24,045 bases of DNA from the IMG/VR virus record IMGVR_UViG_3300017769_000125, positions 1 to 24,045 of that record; one strand, written 5' to 3'. The notes beneath the pieces are model-generated. The model made no database searches, was not told the origin of the DNA, and saw only the letters and a list, made by a program, of their open reading frames with translations. Shown here piece by piece: positions 4,594 to 12,087 of the stretch. The translations under genes were made by a program, and so were the position numbers. The stretch comes from a virus. Numbering within the stretch: the stretch's first letter is position 1; each line of letters opens with the position of its first letter.

Positions 4594-7089
4594 TCAGAGC
4601 GTTTCGAGGCTCAATCGGACTGATCTGGTGGTGTTACCGGCACCCGTGAAGCGCTGCACCCCGCCCACCCCTGCGCCTGGAAGCCGCTTCAACACCGTCG
4701 CCCATGCATTGACCCATGGAGTGTCCTGCAGGATGGCCGTCAAGGCCTTGTGAGTGTTGCTGACGTACAGGCAGCGCTCCTGTGGCTCGACCTTCAGCCC
4801 ATGCCTCCCTAAGGCACGAACAGCTCCGCCAGTATCGAGGTCAAAGTCATTGGTCGATAGTGAAGCGATTTCAACCAGCTCACCAATAGATCGCGTAACG
4901 CTTTTACCTTCGCCTTCAATTTTAAGCTGATGTTGAAGAATATGTTGAATGCATTTTTTCTCATCGGCTATCTCTGTTGTTTCGCGATATGGCTCCCAAT
5001 CATTGCTATCAATTAGCATATTTGCCTGTGCCTCGGTAATCACTTCAGAGGACTGAAGCGCCCATGCCCCAGCCAGCAGTGTTCCATATTGATCACCAAG
5101 GCGCTGGCTATTGAACTTATCAGCAGCAACGCGAATCAATGTTTTAGCGCTCTCTCTGATAACAGGAATCAATTTAATAGTCCGATGGATAAGGCCGCGG
5201 CCGAAGTCTGTTGTGATGTATTTTTCAAGATCTGCGTCTAACTTATCCCAATGCTTTTGACGTTCCTCTTTGTCAATTTCATTTGGACTTTTAAGGGTCA
5301 ACTGAGCAAAACGTGATCGATCGGCACCTTGCTTTAGGTGTGTTGCGATTGATGACATCATAAACATGCTCCGAACATGATACCGTGTCGCCTCACCCGT
5401 AGCGCTACCTTTTACAGCTGTTGCTTGTGATTCAGATGATGCAACACGAGCTAAGGCGAGTATATTTTGCATCCGTTGTTTATCCGCTACTTCATTTGAC
5501 TCTGCCTCATCAAAGACAACTGGTAAGGCGTCTGATTTCAATGATTGACGTATGCCAGCCTCTGTTGTATTGCCAGCAACTAGTAAGCACATGTCATTCA
5601 ATAATGGCGTAACAAAGCGATCAAGGATTGCTGATTTGCCAGAGCCTGCGGCTGCAGTAAGCCAGATATGAGGTCGCCATCTCAAGGCACCGCAGATAGG
5701 TGCCAGAACAATCCAGCCTGCAAGCAACTGTGATGATGCAGGGACTTCCCAGTTGAAATCTTCAGCGATAGCAAGAACCCTGAAGGCCTCCTCGTCTGGT
5801 AAAGGTTGACAGCTGCCATAGCCATGAAGCTTGGTCAGACGTTGATAGACGTAACGTGATTCAAAATTTTCAGTAACAGGATGGATTTTGTTGTCAGCAA
5901 TAATGTGATCACCGAGATGCAAGACAGTACGACCGTTATCCCACCAGCAGCCGCGGCCACGAATGATCTGAGGGTTATAGACGCCTTGCTCTGAGTTAGC
6001 TTCAAAAAGCATTGATGCAGCACGAACCCAGTCAACGGATGTTTTGCTGCCTGGTGCAAAGACTTCCCAAAAGCAAAGGGGAGCTAAGGCGACGAGATTT
6101 GTTGATGTATGTGCTGAGCGTGTCAGGCGTGTGACCTGACCCGTGCTGTGGGGCTGAAAGTACCAGCCATCAGCGGCATAACCGAGATATGTGAACTGTG
6201 ATCCGATCTCGACAGGTTGTGGCTCTTCTGGCTCTGGATCAGGCTGCGATGCAGCGACCAGGATGGATGGTGTTGGCGGTTCTGAGATATTGTCCTTGAG
6301 ATCAGCAAAGGCCTGCTCTGAGGTCCAAGAGGCATCAGCAAGATCCCAGCCCTGTTCTACGTTTGGCGGGGGCGTGACGATGCGGATGTCTTTGACGCCA
6401 AGTTCTTGTAACTTGACTGCGACTTGCTCCATGGCCTGCTGGCCAGCCTCATCAGCATCAGGCCATAGGACGATTTTGCGTCCGATTAGGGGTGAGAAGT
6501 CTGATTTATTGAAGGCCTTGCAGCCTGATGACCATGTTGTGGCGGTGTAGCGAGGAAAGAGGCGAGCGGCTGCATCGCATGCCTTCTCACCTTCACAGAT
6601 GATGACTGTGCCAGTGGTGGCACGGATCTTGCCAAGGTTCAGGAGAGGGCGAAGGCCTGGTGGTACGCCTGGCTTCCATTCATTGCCATCAAAAGCAAAG
6701 GGCCGGTAACGCTTGCCGGAGAAGCGTGCGACGACAAAGTTATCGTTGTAAATCCAGGTGTGCTCAGCGTTTGAGGTCGGCGGCTGAGGGCGATCTTGCA
6801 CAATGCCGAGATGGGCTTCAATTTTGCGTGCAGCATCAGAGAACTCCATTCCAGTCTTTCGCATAAGCATGTCCATGCCGTTGCCAGCACCACCAGAGTG
6901 GTTTTTACCGCCACATTTATTGCAAAACCAAGAGCCGTTGCCATCTTTGTCGTCGAAGCGATAGCGATCCTTGCCACCACAGAGTGGACAGCCTTGGTGT
7001 TTATCGGTGAGCTGTTCAGCGCTGAGGCCTGCAAGGGTGCCAAGAATTGAGGGCCAGTGCCCCCTGGCGAGATCTGTAATCTTCTTCAT
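4594..7089 (-). CDS. P4-alpha-like primase-helicase
   Basis: This 831-residue multidomain replication protein starts with a zinc ribbon at residues 34-59 (CPLCGGKDRYRF...WFCNKC). A TOPRIM domain follows at ~160-225, with catalytic-type Glu166 (CEGEKAC) and WPDADEAG at 209-216. After a Pro/Glu-rich linker (~275-295) comes an ATPase/helicase region with Walker A TAAAGSGKS (478-486), Walker B FDEAE (526-530) and an arginine-rich GADRSRF segment. The order Zn-TOPRIM-helicase is that of phage P4 alpha, whose C-terminal domain binds origin iterons. Here the gene ends two bases from the iteron cluster. The protein probably makes primers and unwinds DNA. The start ATG at 7089 overlaps the upstream stop (ATGA). 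Confidence 0.9.
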   Translation of the reverse strand: MKKITDLARGHWPSILGTLAGLSAEQLTDKHQGCPLCGGKDRYRFDDKDGNGSWFCNKCGGKNHSGGAGNGMDMLMRKTGMEFSDAARKIEAHLGIVQDRPQPPTSNAEHTWIYNDNFVVARFSGKRYRPFAFDGNEWKPGVPPGLRPLLNLGKIRATTGTVIICEGEKACDAAARLFPRYTATTWSSGCKAFNKSDFSPLIGRKIVLWPDADEAGQQAMEQVAVKLQELGVKDIRIVTPPPNVEQGWDLADASWTSEQAFADLKDNISEPPTPSILVAASQPDPEPEEPQPVEIGSQFTYLGYAADGWYFQPHSTGQVTRLTRSAHTSTNLVALAPLCFWEVFAPGSKTSVDWVRAASMLFEANSEQGVYNPQIIRGRGCWWDNGRTVLHLGDHIIADNKIHPVTENFESRYVYQRLTKLHGYGSCQPLPDEEAFRVLAIAEDFNWEVPASSQLLAGWIVLAPICGALRWRPHIWLTAAAGSGKSAILDRFVTPLLNDMCLLVAGNTTEAGIRQSLKSDALPVVFDEAESNEVADKQRMQNILALARVASSESQATAVKGSATGEATRYHVRSMFMMSSIATHLKQGADRSRFAQLTLKSPNEIDKEERQKHWDKLDADLEKYITTDFGRGLIHRTIKLIPVIRESAKTLIRVAADKFNSQRLGDQYGTLLAGAWALQSSEVITEAQANMLIDSNDWEPYRETTEIADEKKCIQHILQHQLKIEGEGKSVTRSIGELVEIASLSTNDFDLDTGGAVRALGRHGLKVEPQERCLYVSNTHKALTAILQDTPWVNAWATVLKRLPGAGVGGVQRFTGAGNTTRSVRLSLETL

Positions 7090-7349
7090 TTGCTAAGCAG
7101 TACAAATTGTTTGACGCGAGCTTTGTTGAGTAGCTTCTTGCGTTCGCGTGATTTACGAATGCGCTCAAGACGTTGTGGGAATTCCTTCCATGCTCGGTCG
7201 AGGAGAGTCTGCTTGAAGGTGTGATCTAATTTTTCAAGGTCTACAGACTTGTCACCTGTCAAGTAGTAGTACATTAGATCTTCTGTCAGCCAGGTCTCAA
7301 GTTCTTTGAGGAACTTGTCCTTGACGCGCTTTTGGAAGTCAGTCTTCAT
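7086..7349 (-). CDS. Small basic helical protein
   Basis: The 87-residue product (MKTDFQKRVKDKFLKELETWL...) is highly charged and helical, with a strongly basic C-terminal third (ERIRKSRERKKLLNKARVKQ) that could contact nucleic acid. It overlaps the RHH gene upstream by 11 bases and the primase-helicase gene downstream by 4 (ATGA), so all three are translationally coupled. No known domain was recognised. Its position invites a role as an accessory factor for the primase-helicase, but that is inference from location only. Confidence 0.65.
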   Translation of the reverse strand: MKTDFQKRVKDKFLKELETWLTEDLMYYYLTGDKSVDLEKLDHTFKQTLLDRAWKEFPQRLERIRKSRERKKLLNKARVKQFVLLSK

Positions 7350-7494
7350 CAGGCCTCATTGCTAAGGCGATTAGCTGACGAACAAAGGCTGACCGAGAGA
7401 TGGTGAGTGCTTGGGCCTGCTGGTCTAGCCAGTCGATATGTGGCTGTGGGATGTCGAGGGTTATGGTGCGGCGTGACGCCCGCTCAGGCTGCAT
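7339..7494 (-). CDS. Ribbon-helix-helix (CopG/Arc-like) DNA-binding protein
   Basis: A 51-residue protein, too short for many ORF finders. After MQPERAS comes RRTITLDIPQPHIDWLDQQA, then QALTISRSAFVRQLIALAM. That is a short beta-strand with alternating residues followed by two helices with 'SRSAFVRQLI', the standard ribbon-helix-helix layout. Such dimers bind operators and often repress their own operon. It lies between the VRR-NUC gene and the replication genes, so an autoregulator of this operon is a fair inference. The ATG at 7494 is the only in-frame start after the TAA at 7537-7539, which is in the same frame. It overlaps the next gene by 11 bases. Confidence 0.75.
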   Translation of the reverse strand: MQPERASRRTITLDIPQPHIDWLDQQAQALTISRSAFVRQLIALAMRPDED

Positions 7495-7536
7495 GGAAAG
7501 CGCTGGGGTTTCGCTGGGGAAGACTGACGGTAGCCG

Positions 7537-7887
7537 TTATCCAAGAATGCGCAAGGCGTCTTGCAAGGATCTTGCGATGGCGCTGATGCCACCGGCCTTG
7601 CTGACAGCTTTTAGCCAATAGCTTTGCGCTGCAGTGGGTTTGCCTGAAGGGGTCTTCACTTCGAGACTTACAAACTGGGCAATGGTGGTGCCCACCATGT
7701 CAGGTGTAATTGTGACTGTCTTCCAGCCAACCAGATCAGCTGACCCTTTAGCGAGGCCAAACTGAACTGGGCGACCAGTGCGGGGATCAGGTAACTGGCC
7801 GACTTGATTCCTAAATAAGCGCACATCATCGCGAGTGCCAAGGCCCAGGCGAATCTCCTGCTGGATTTTGGTCTCGACATTTGCCAT
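7537..7887 (-). CDS. VRR-NUC domain nuclease
   Basis: The 116-residue protein matches the stand-alone VRR-NUC family (PD-(D/E)XK superfamily) along its whole length. It has the N-terminal helix with Glu (ETKIQQEI, residues 5-12), LFRNQVGQL (24-32) and FGLAKGSADLVGW (43-55) with the catalytic-type Asp51. EVKT follows (76-79, Glu76 and Lys78), then a Gln-containing helix (TAAQSYWLKAV, Gln88) and the GGISAIARS end. Phage members are thought to cut branched or structured DNA. The ATG at 7887 heads the minus-strand replication operon. No strong promoter was seen in front of it; TTGAGC with TATGCT 19 bases apart is the best, weak, candidate. Confidence 0.88.
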   Translation of the reverse strand: MANVETKIQQEIRLGLGTRDDVRLFRNQVGQLPDPRTGRPVQFGLAKGSADLVGWKTVTITPDMVGTTIAQFVSLEVKTPSGKPTAAQSYWLKAVSKAGGISAIARSLQDALRILG

Positions 7888-7906
7888 GCAATCAGCATAA
7901 GGGGGG

Positions 7907-7936
7907 TTGACGGATCCAGCTCAAGTGCTCTATGAC
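7907..7936 (+). promoter_or_regulatory. Possible promoter for the 8125-9273 unit
   Basis: TTGACG (7907-7912) and TATGAC (7931-7936) are separated by 18 bases. Transcription would start near 7943, giving a leader of about 180 bases before the ATG at 8125. The -35 matches five of six, the -10 four of six. Confidence 0.4.
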
Positions 7937-7940
7937 GCTC

Positions 7941-8103
7941 ATGCGGGCTTAAGCCTGCTCAACTCCGAGCACCGCATCTCTTTGCTTAGCGCATCGGTTC
8001 ACGTCCAATTGTTTTTACGCTGCTCTGTACTTATCTTTTCTCTTTAGAGCAATTCCCCGCCTTCTTCTGCCTTCGTCCGCCGGTCACGACTAAACCGGCT
8101 TTT
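7941..8103 (+). promoter_or_regulatory. Structured 5' leader with terminator-like hairpin
   Basis: At the start of the predicted leader, ATGCGG (7941-7946) pairs with CCGCAT (7972-7977). Inside, TGCTC (7956-7960) pairs with GAGCA (7967-7971) and a small GCTTAAGC palindrome sits at 7947-7954, forming a compact three-way-junction shape. Near the end, GCCGGT (8079-8084) pairs with ACCGGC (8094-8099) and is followed by four T, like a weak terminator, 21 bases before the start codon. The arrangement resembles a leader with an attenuator. No known riboswitch class was recognised. Confidence 0.35.
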
Positions 8104-8124
8104 ACAAATTATTGGAGTTAATCC

Positions 8125-8769
8125 ATGTCAATCCGCACTTTGCAAGTGACCGTAAATGGCACTGCAGGTCTTCTTTGCTCAAACGTTGCCTATTCAGACC
8201 CTCTTGGCGAATTCCAGCCAATGAAGGCATTTTTTACAGACAAAAAAGGTAAAGCCAAGACCGAAGGAGTTCACCGAGCAGTCCGAACTCTTGATTGGCT
8301 TTTCAGTGGTTATTGGCGCAATGAGGGCACTGTTGCGGTCGATGAGGCTGAAAATGCTGTCGGCTTTGAGGACTTTGCTGATCCCTACCTTCCAGGCGCT
8401 AATTTTCAGCGTTGCTTAAGGAATGCTGCTACTAAGTGGAAGCTAGGCAAGGACACCCTCCGCGCAATTGTTGTCACTAACAATCCAGACATCGATTACG
8501 ACGGTCCCAAAGATGCTGTTGAGATGTTTAACAGCCGTTCTCCCAAGTTTCAGCTTTGCAGCTTCACCGGTCGGGGTGTTTGGATCAATCGCCTTTACAT
8601 TCCCGATTGGTCAGCTCAGTTTGAATTGACATTGGATGACGAGATCATGGGGACTGATCAACTTCGGAGGATCGCAAACATGGCTGGCAAGTCTGAAGGC
8701 CTTGGGACTTGGCGGCCGAGGTATGGACGTTTTCAGGTGACTAATATCTCTGAAGTCGAGGAGGTTTGA
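8125..8769 (+). CDS. Phage protein of unknown function, terminal WRPRYGRF motif
   Basis: The 214-residue protein has the layout of a widespread unannotated phage family. The N-terminus has a '..LLCSNVAYSDPLG..' strand, and a middle segment reads YLPGANFQRCLRNAATKWKL. YDGPKDAVEMF comes about two-thirds along, and the C-terminus ends in a Gly-rich helix followed by GLGTWRPRYGRFQV. I know this pattern from many siphophages, but its function is not established to my knowledge. Its strand-rich character with a late Gly-rich loop is compatible with a nucleic-acid-binding fold, which is speculation. GGAG lies eight bases before the ATG. A structured leader precedes it, and the next gene starts 3 bases after its stop. 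Confidence 0.75.
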   Translation: MSIRTLQVTVNGTAGLLCSNVAYSDPLGEFQPMKAFFTDKKGKAKTEGVHRAVRTLDWLFSGYWRNEGTVAVDEAENAVGFEDFADPYLPGANFQRCLRNAATKWKLGKDTLRAIVVTNNPDIDYDGPKDAVEMFNSRSPKFQLCSFTGRGVWINRLYIPDWSAQFELTLDDEIMGTDQLRRIANMAGKSEGLGTWRPRYGRFQVTNISEVEEV

Positions 8770-8772
8770 TTT

Positions 8773-9273
8773 ATGGCAAATCGAAAGCCAAAGGATCTGC
8801 CTCTTGAGGTCGCTGGCATTGATTGGCGAGCCTTGAAGAAGGGCGACAGCATTACTGCTGAGAAAGTCAACGAGATGTGGGACATTCTTTTCGCTCAAAA
8901 CCGCAAGAAGGATCAGCAGTTTGTCTCGGTCAATGTCAAGGAGTGGCTTGATTCCGCTCTCAAGTCAATTGGCAAAGAGATGGTGCTTCGCGAGTCCAAG
9001 GGCATACTTATTGTTCTCACGGATGAGCAGGCAGTTGGCTATTTGGAAGCACAAGCTAATCAAGGCTTGAGGAAGCACAAGAACAACACTAGGAGGATGT
9101 TCACTGCTATTGATTCAAGCAACTTAAGCCAGCATCAACGTGACCAGTTGAATTCAAATCAGGCGAAACATGCTTTGATTTCCAGTTCTGCTGAGGGCGC
9201 TAAAAAGCAGGCTATGTCTTTAATCAAGCAGGGAGCAAAGCTTCCAAAGCTGAAACCACCAGAAGAGGATTGA
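8773..9273 (+). CDS. Hypothetical protein, partner of the upstream gene
   Basis: The 166-residue basic protein is without recognised domains. The first half contains a strand-helix pattern (FVSVNVKEWLDSALKSIGKE, then KGILIVLTDEQAVGYLEAQ). The second half is a Lys/Asn/Gln-rich helical region (LRKHKNNTRRMF...) ending in a Pro/Lys tail, KLPKLKPPEED. A strong AGGAGG eight bases before the ATG, inside the end of the upstream gene, and a 3-base gap make co-expression near certain. The stop codon is followed after two bases by the first of the twin hairpin elements. Basic composition suggests nucleic-acid contact (inference). Confidence 0.7.
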   Translation: MANRKPKDLPLEVAGIDWRALKKGDSITAEKVNEMWDILFAQNRKKDQQFVSVNVKEWLDSALKSIGKEMVLRESKGILIVLTDEQAVGYLEAQANQGLRKHKNNTRRMFTAIDSSNLSQHQRDQLNSNQAKHALISSSAEGAKKQAMSLIKQGAKLPKLKPPEED

Positions 9274-9275
9274 TG

Positions 9276-9439
9276 CCTGGGCAATGTCAATAAGCCCCAG
9301 GACGTCGAAGTGATGCGACTCAGGACCCCCTGATGCTTCTCACTTCAATTCTATGCACCTTCTTGTCGTGCAGTGCCCTTCTGTTCTTTGCGACGCCACT
9401 TAACGCAATCGCTTGCTGGTTCCACGATCAAGAACCAGC
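9276..9439 (+). ncRNA. Two-hairpin structured element, copy A
   Basis: Hairpin 1 has arms CCTGGG (9276-9281) and CCCAGG (9296-9301) with the 14-base loop CAATGTCAATAAGC. Hairpin 2 has arms GCTGGTTC (9415-9422) and GAACCAGC (9432-9439) with the 9-base loop CACGATCAA. Between them are GAAGTGA/TCACTTC (9307-9313/9340-9346) enclosing TCAGG/CCTGA (9320-9324/9329-9333), and TGCAC/GTGCA (9354-9358/9368-9372). Hairpin 2 is preceded by ATCGCTT and followed by a ten-base spacer and eight T (9449-9456). Copy B repeats both loops with compensated stems. The coding strand of the RNA, if any, is not proven; plus is assumed from the genes upstream. Confidence 0.6.
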
Positions 9440-9455
9440 TCATAAGTATTTTTTT

Positions 9456-9576
9456 TCTAGGCAACGTCAATAAGTCCTAGACCGTTGCTTCTTTCGGCGT
9501 TTCGGCCCAAAACAGCTCTATTCTGCCTGCAGCGCCTCCTAGCCATCGCTTTCCAGTTCCACGATTAAGAACTGGA
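9456..9576 (+). ncRNA. Two-hairpin structured element, copy B
   Basis: Hairpin 1 has arms TCTAGG (9456-9461) and CCTAGA (9476-9481) with loop CAACGTCAATAAGT. Hairpin 2 has arms TCCAGTTC (9552-9559) and GAACTGGA (9569-9576) with loop CACGATTAA, preceded by ATCGCTT as in copy A. Compared with copy A, two of six pairs in hairpin 1 and three of eight in hairpin 2 differ, each by a complete base-pair swap, while the loops are nearly identical. The spacer between hairpins is shorter (70 against 113 bases) and different. Together the copies fill the 305-base gap between two convergent genes. Confidence 0.6.
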
Positions 9577-9578
9577 CC

Positions 9579-10943
9579 TCAATACTTTCTCCCATAGAAG
9601 ATCTTGTAAGCCCAGCCGGGCTTGTAGCCTTTCTTTTTGGCGAGTGCGAGAAGTTCAGGCAGGGTTCGCGCCTTGCCTTGTTCTTTGCGTTTTTCGCGGC
9701 GCTCAATTGCGTCTTGCCGGCGCATTTCTTTGAGTTCGCCTTCGCGTTGTGTTAGCTGACGCTTTGGTTTAACCGGGAAGATAAAGCCACAACATGGACA
9801 GGCGGGTTGTGGCTTGAAGGCAGCAAAGCATTGTGGACATTGCCGCACTGACGGTGCAGGCTCATCGTTTCTCTTGCGTTTTTTGCTGTCAAGCGACCAA
9901 TCCCGGAGGTCATCGACGAAACCATGCCTAACAGTACTGCCGACGTGGTCAAGAACAATTGCGATCTTGCCCGCCTGCGGTCTGAGGATCCTGCCGACTT
10001 GTTGGAGGTAGAGAGATTCTGATTGGGTCGGGCGGAGCAGGATTGCACAAGAGACTGCTGGGACATCGGTTCCTTCAGAGACGACATCAACGGAGCAAAG
10101 AATTTGCGTTCGGCCATCAGCCAGCCCTGAAATTGCATCGTCACGCTCTTCCATTGGCATATCGCCTGTGACGAGCCTGGCGCGATAGCCTGCAGATTGA
10201 AATGATTGGCAGACAGATTTGGCGTGAGCTACTGAGCAGCAGAAAGCAATAGCAGGTAAACCATCAGCGCGTAGCCTGAAAGTATGAACGGCAGAACCAG
10301 TAATTGTGGGGCGATCCATCGCCTCAGAAAGCTGATCATTGGCGTAGTCACCTGCTCTTGTTTTTACCTTGCTTAGGTCGGCTAGGACAGGTGGTGCGAA
10401 AACACGATGAGGTGATAAGAACCCAGACTCGACCAGCTCTGCGACGGAAGGTCCTGACACTAGGGCCGAGAACCTTAATCCAAGCCCTTCGCCGGACAGA
10501 CGACATGGCGTTGCGGTGACGCCGATATGAATAGCGCCCGAAAAATGGTTGAGAATTTTGTCCCATGAACCGGCGACAGCATGGTGCGCTTCATCGATTA
10601 TCACCAGAGCGGGGTCAATTTTGATTTTGTCTAGGCGACGTACCAAGGTTTGTACAGAAGCGATTTGAATCTGGCCGTAGGTAGGCGGGAAGCCTGCAGC
10701 AATGATCCCGTGATCGACGCCAATGGCCTTGAGTTTGTTTGATGCTTGAGTGATTAGCTCACGCCTGTGGACAAGGATGAGGGTTGAGTTTCCTTTGGCT
10801 GCAGCGGCTTTGGCGATTTCTACAAAGACCACGGTCTTGCCGGCGCCTGTTGGGAGGACAAGAAGCGCTGATCTCTTACCACTGCGCACTACAGCACGCA
10901 AGCCCTCAATGGCTGCTACTTGATACTGCCTAAGACGGACCAT
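9579..10943 (-). CDS. Superfamily 2 DEAD/DEAH-box helicase (UvsW/SSL2-like)
   Basis: A 454-residue SF2 helicase: Q-motif-like RLRQYQ at the start, Walker A PTGAGKT (31-37), motif Ia LILVHRREL (55-63), DEAH (117-120), TAT (143-145), and in the second RecA domain SEGTDVPAVSCAILL (289-303) and QQVGRILR (314-321). After the helicase core come a four-cysteine zinc ribbon (CPQC 369-372, CPCC 382-385) and a very basic tail (~395-454). The family unwinds branched DNA such as D-loops and is common beside phage recombination genes. It is transcribed divergently from the exonuclease gene, 56 bases apart. The start is the ATG at 10943. Confidence 0.92.
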   Translation of the reverse strand: MVRLRQYQVAAIEGLRAVVRSGKRSALLVLPTGAGKTVVFVEIAKAAAAKGNSTLILVHRRELITQASNKLKAIGVDHGIIAAGFPPTYGQIQIASVQTLVRRLDKIKIDPALVIIDEAHHAVAGSWDKILNHFSGAIHIGVTATPCRLSGEGLGLRFSALVSGPSVAELVESGFLSPHRVFAPPVLADLSKVKTRAGDYANDQLSEAMDRPTITGSAVHTFRLRADGLPAIAFCCSVAHAKSVCQSFQSAGYRARLVTGDMPMEERDDAISGLADGRTQILCSVDVVSEGTDVPAVSCAILLRPTQSESLYLQQVGRILRPQAGKIAIVLDHVGSTVRHGFVDDLRDWSLDSKKRKRNDEPAPSVRQCPQCFAAFKPQPACPCCGFIFPVKPKRQLTQREGELKEMRRQDAIERREKRKEQGKARTLPELLALAKKKGYKPGWAYKIFYGRKY

Positions 10944-10947
10944 GGAG

Positions 10948-10976
10948 TTGCATGAAGCAGGTCTAGGCTATAGGAT
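10948..10976 (+). promoter_or_regulatory. Possible promoter for the recombination operon
   Basis: In the 56-base divergent gap, TTGCAT (10948-10953) and TAGGAT (10971-10976) are 17 bases apart on the plus strand. Transcription would begin near 10982, 18 bases before the ATG at 11000. Both elements are imperfect, but the spacing and position are right. Confidence 0.35.
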
Positions 10977-10999
10977 GCGACAGTCAAGCACAAGACCTT

Positions 11000-11836
11000 A
11001 TGCCTATTCGGGACTTATCCAATGCCCGCTACCACTCTCACTCGGCGATTTCAAATTCAGACTTGGGAGCTGCTGCGCAGTCTGGCCAAGCTTTTTACGA
11101 CAAAAAATTTGGCCCAAAACGTGAAAGCACTAAGGCTTTCGATGTTGGAACTTGCTTTCATTCTCTTGTGTTACCTGGCGAGCAGCTTTCACAAGTTGCA
11201 GCTGTTCGCCCAGAAGGTCTTGATGGTCGCACTAAAGCCGGCAAGGCGTTTGCAGCAGAGAATGCAGACAAGATCATTTTGAGCACTGCAGAAAAGCAAC
11301 AGCTTGATCTAATGATTGAAAGCGTTCAGAGACACCCTGCTGCTTCTGAGCTGCTTAAGTTAAAAGGCAAGGCTGAGGTCAGTATGTTTGGGGTTGACCC
11401 TGAGACTGAACTTCAAATAAAGGCTAGACCTGATTATTTATTGGATGACAGGTCGCTGATCCTCGACATCAAGACGACTGCTGACGCATCGCCGCGTGGC
11501 TTCCAACGTAGCTTTGCTAACTATCGGTATTGGGTGCAAAGCGCTTGGTACTTATGGATTGCTGAGATGGTGACAGGCAGACGGCCTGATGCTTTTATTT
11601 TTATCTGCGTAGAAAAACAGCGGCCGTATCACACGGCTGTGTACATCGCAGATGACCAGTCAATTGAGCTGGGTATTCAGGAAGCACGCAGGAATCTTAT
11701 GGACATTGCCAAGTGGCAAAACTGCAAAATGTTTCCTGGCTATAGCAGTAAGGCAGAGATGATGTCTTTGCCGCAGTGGATGCTTCCAAAAGAAGACGGC
11801 ACTCCTGCTGACCACCAACCTATTGAGCTTTACTGA
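11000..11836 (+). CDS. RecE/exodeoxyribonuclease VIII-like PD-(D/E)XK nuclease
   Basis: This 278-residue protein has the signature of the RecE C-terminal/DUF3799 exonuclease family. It starts with YHSHSAISNSDL (11-22), followed by FDVGTCFHSLVLPG (47-60) with His54, then a helical region. KARPDYLL (141-148) carries Asp145, ILDIKTT (154-160) has the Asp156/Lys158 core, and YRYWVQSAWYL (175-185) includes Gln180. Such enzymes resect one strand of duplex ends to give 3' tails for an annealing protein. A RecT-like gene lies three genes downstream, making a RecE/RecT-type pair. The stop overlaps the next start (TGATG). Confidence 0.9.
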   Translation: MPIRDLSNARYHSHSAISNSDLGAAAQSGQAFYDKKFGPKRESTKAFDVGTCFHSLVLPGEQLSQVAAVRPEGLDGRTKAGKAFAAENADKIILSTAEKQQLDLMIESVQRHPAASELLKLKGKAEVSMFGVDPETELQIKARPDYLLDDRSLILDIKTTADASPRGFQRSFANYRYWVQSAWYLWIAEMVTGRRPDAFIFICVEKQRPYHTAVYIADDQSIELGIQEARRNLMDIAKWQNCKMFPGYSSKAEMMSLPQWMLPKEDGTPADHQPIELY

Positions 11837-12087
11837 TGGAGAAAGTTACTGAGTTCGAATTGATGCAGGCTCTTTGGGACTGCAGTTGCTATGTAAGAGA
11901 TCTTCCTACAAAAGAAGAAACTCGTGCAATTAAGGATGTAGTCGGTGAACTCATGTCCAGGTGGATTGCGCAACAGCATTTAAGCAATGAGGAAGGTTTA
12001 GATCTTTTTAAAAAAGTTCTTGAGCCTGGACCTCTTTGCTTAGCTGCAAAAAAAGCATTGCGCAGCAGATACTTTGACAAAAGTTAA
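11836..12087 (+). CDS. Small helical hypothetical protein
   Basis: The 83-residue product begins MEKVTEFELMQALWDCSCYV. It is mainly helical and acidic in the first part, with a basic C-terminus (KKALRSRYFDKS). Its ATG overlaps the exonuclease stop by one base, and the next small gene starts directly after its TAA. No domain was recognised. The position between exonuclease and annealing protein suggests an accessory role in the recombination operon, without direct evidence. Confidence 0.6.
   Translation: MEKVTEFELMQALWDCSCYVRDLPTKEETRAIKDVVGELMSRWIAQQHLSNEEGLDLFKKVLEPGPLCLAAKKALRSRYFDKS

Noticed and set aside
9415-9456. Copy A hairpin 2 as a simple intrinsic terminator
   Set aside because: The T-run starts ten bases after the stem rather than directly behind it, and copy B has the same hairpin without a T-run, so termination alone does not explain the conservation; it may still assist it.
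9276-9576. CRISPR array or integron attC interpretation of the twin elements
   Set aside because: Only two copies at a spacing of about 180 bases, no uniform repeats and spacers, and no RYYYAAC/GTTRRRY core; no cas or integrase gene nearby.
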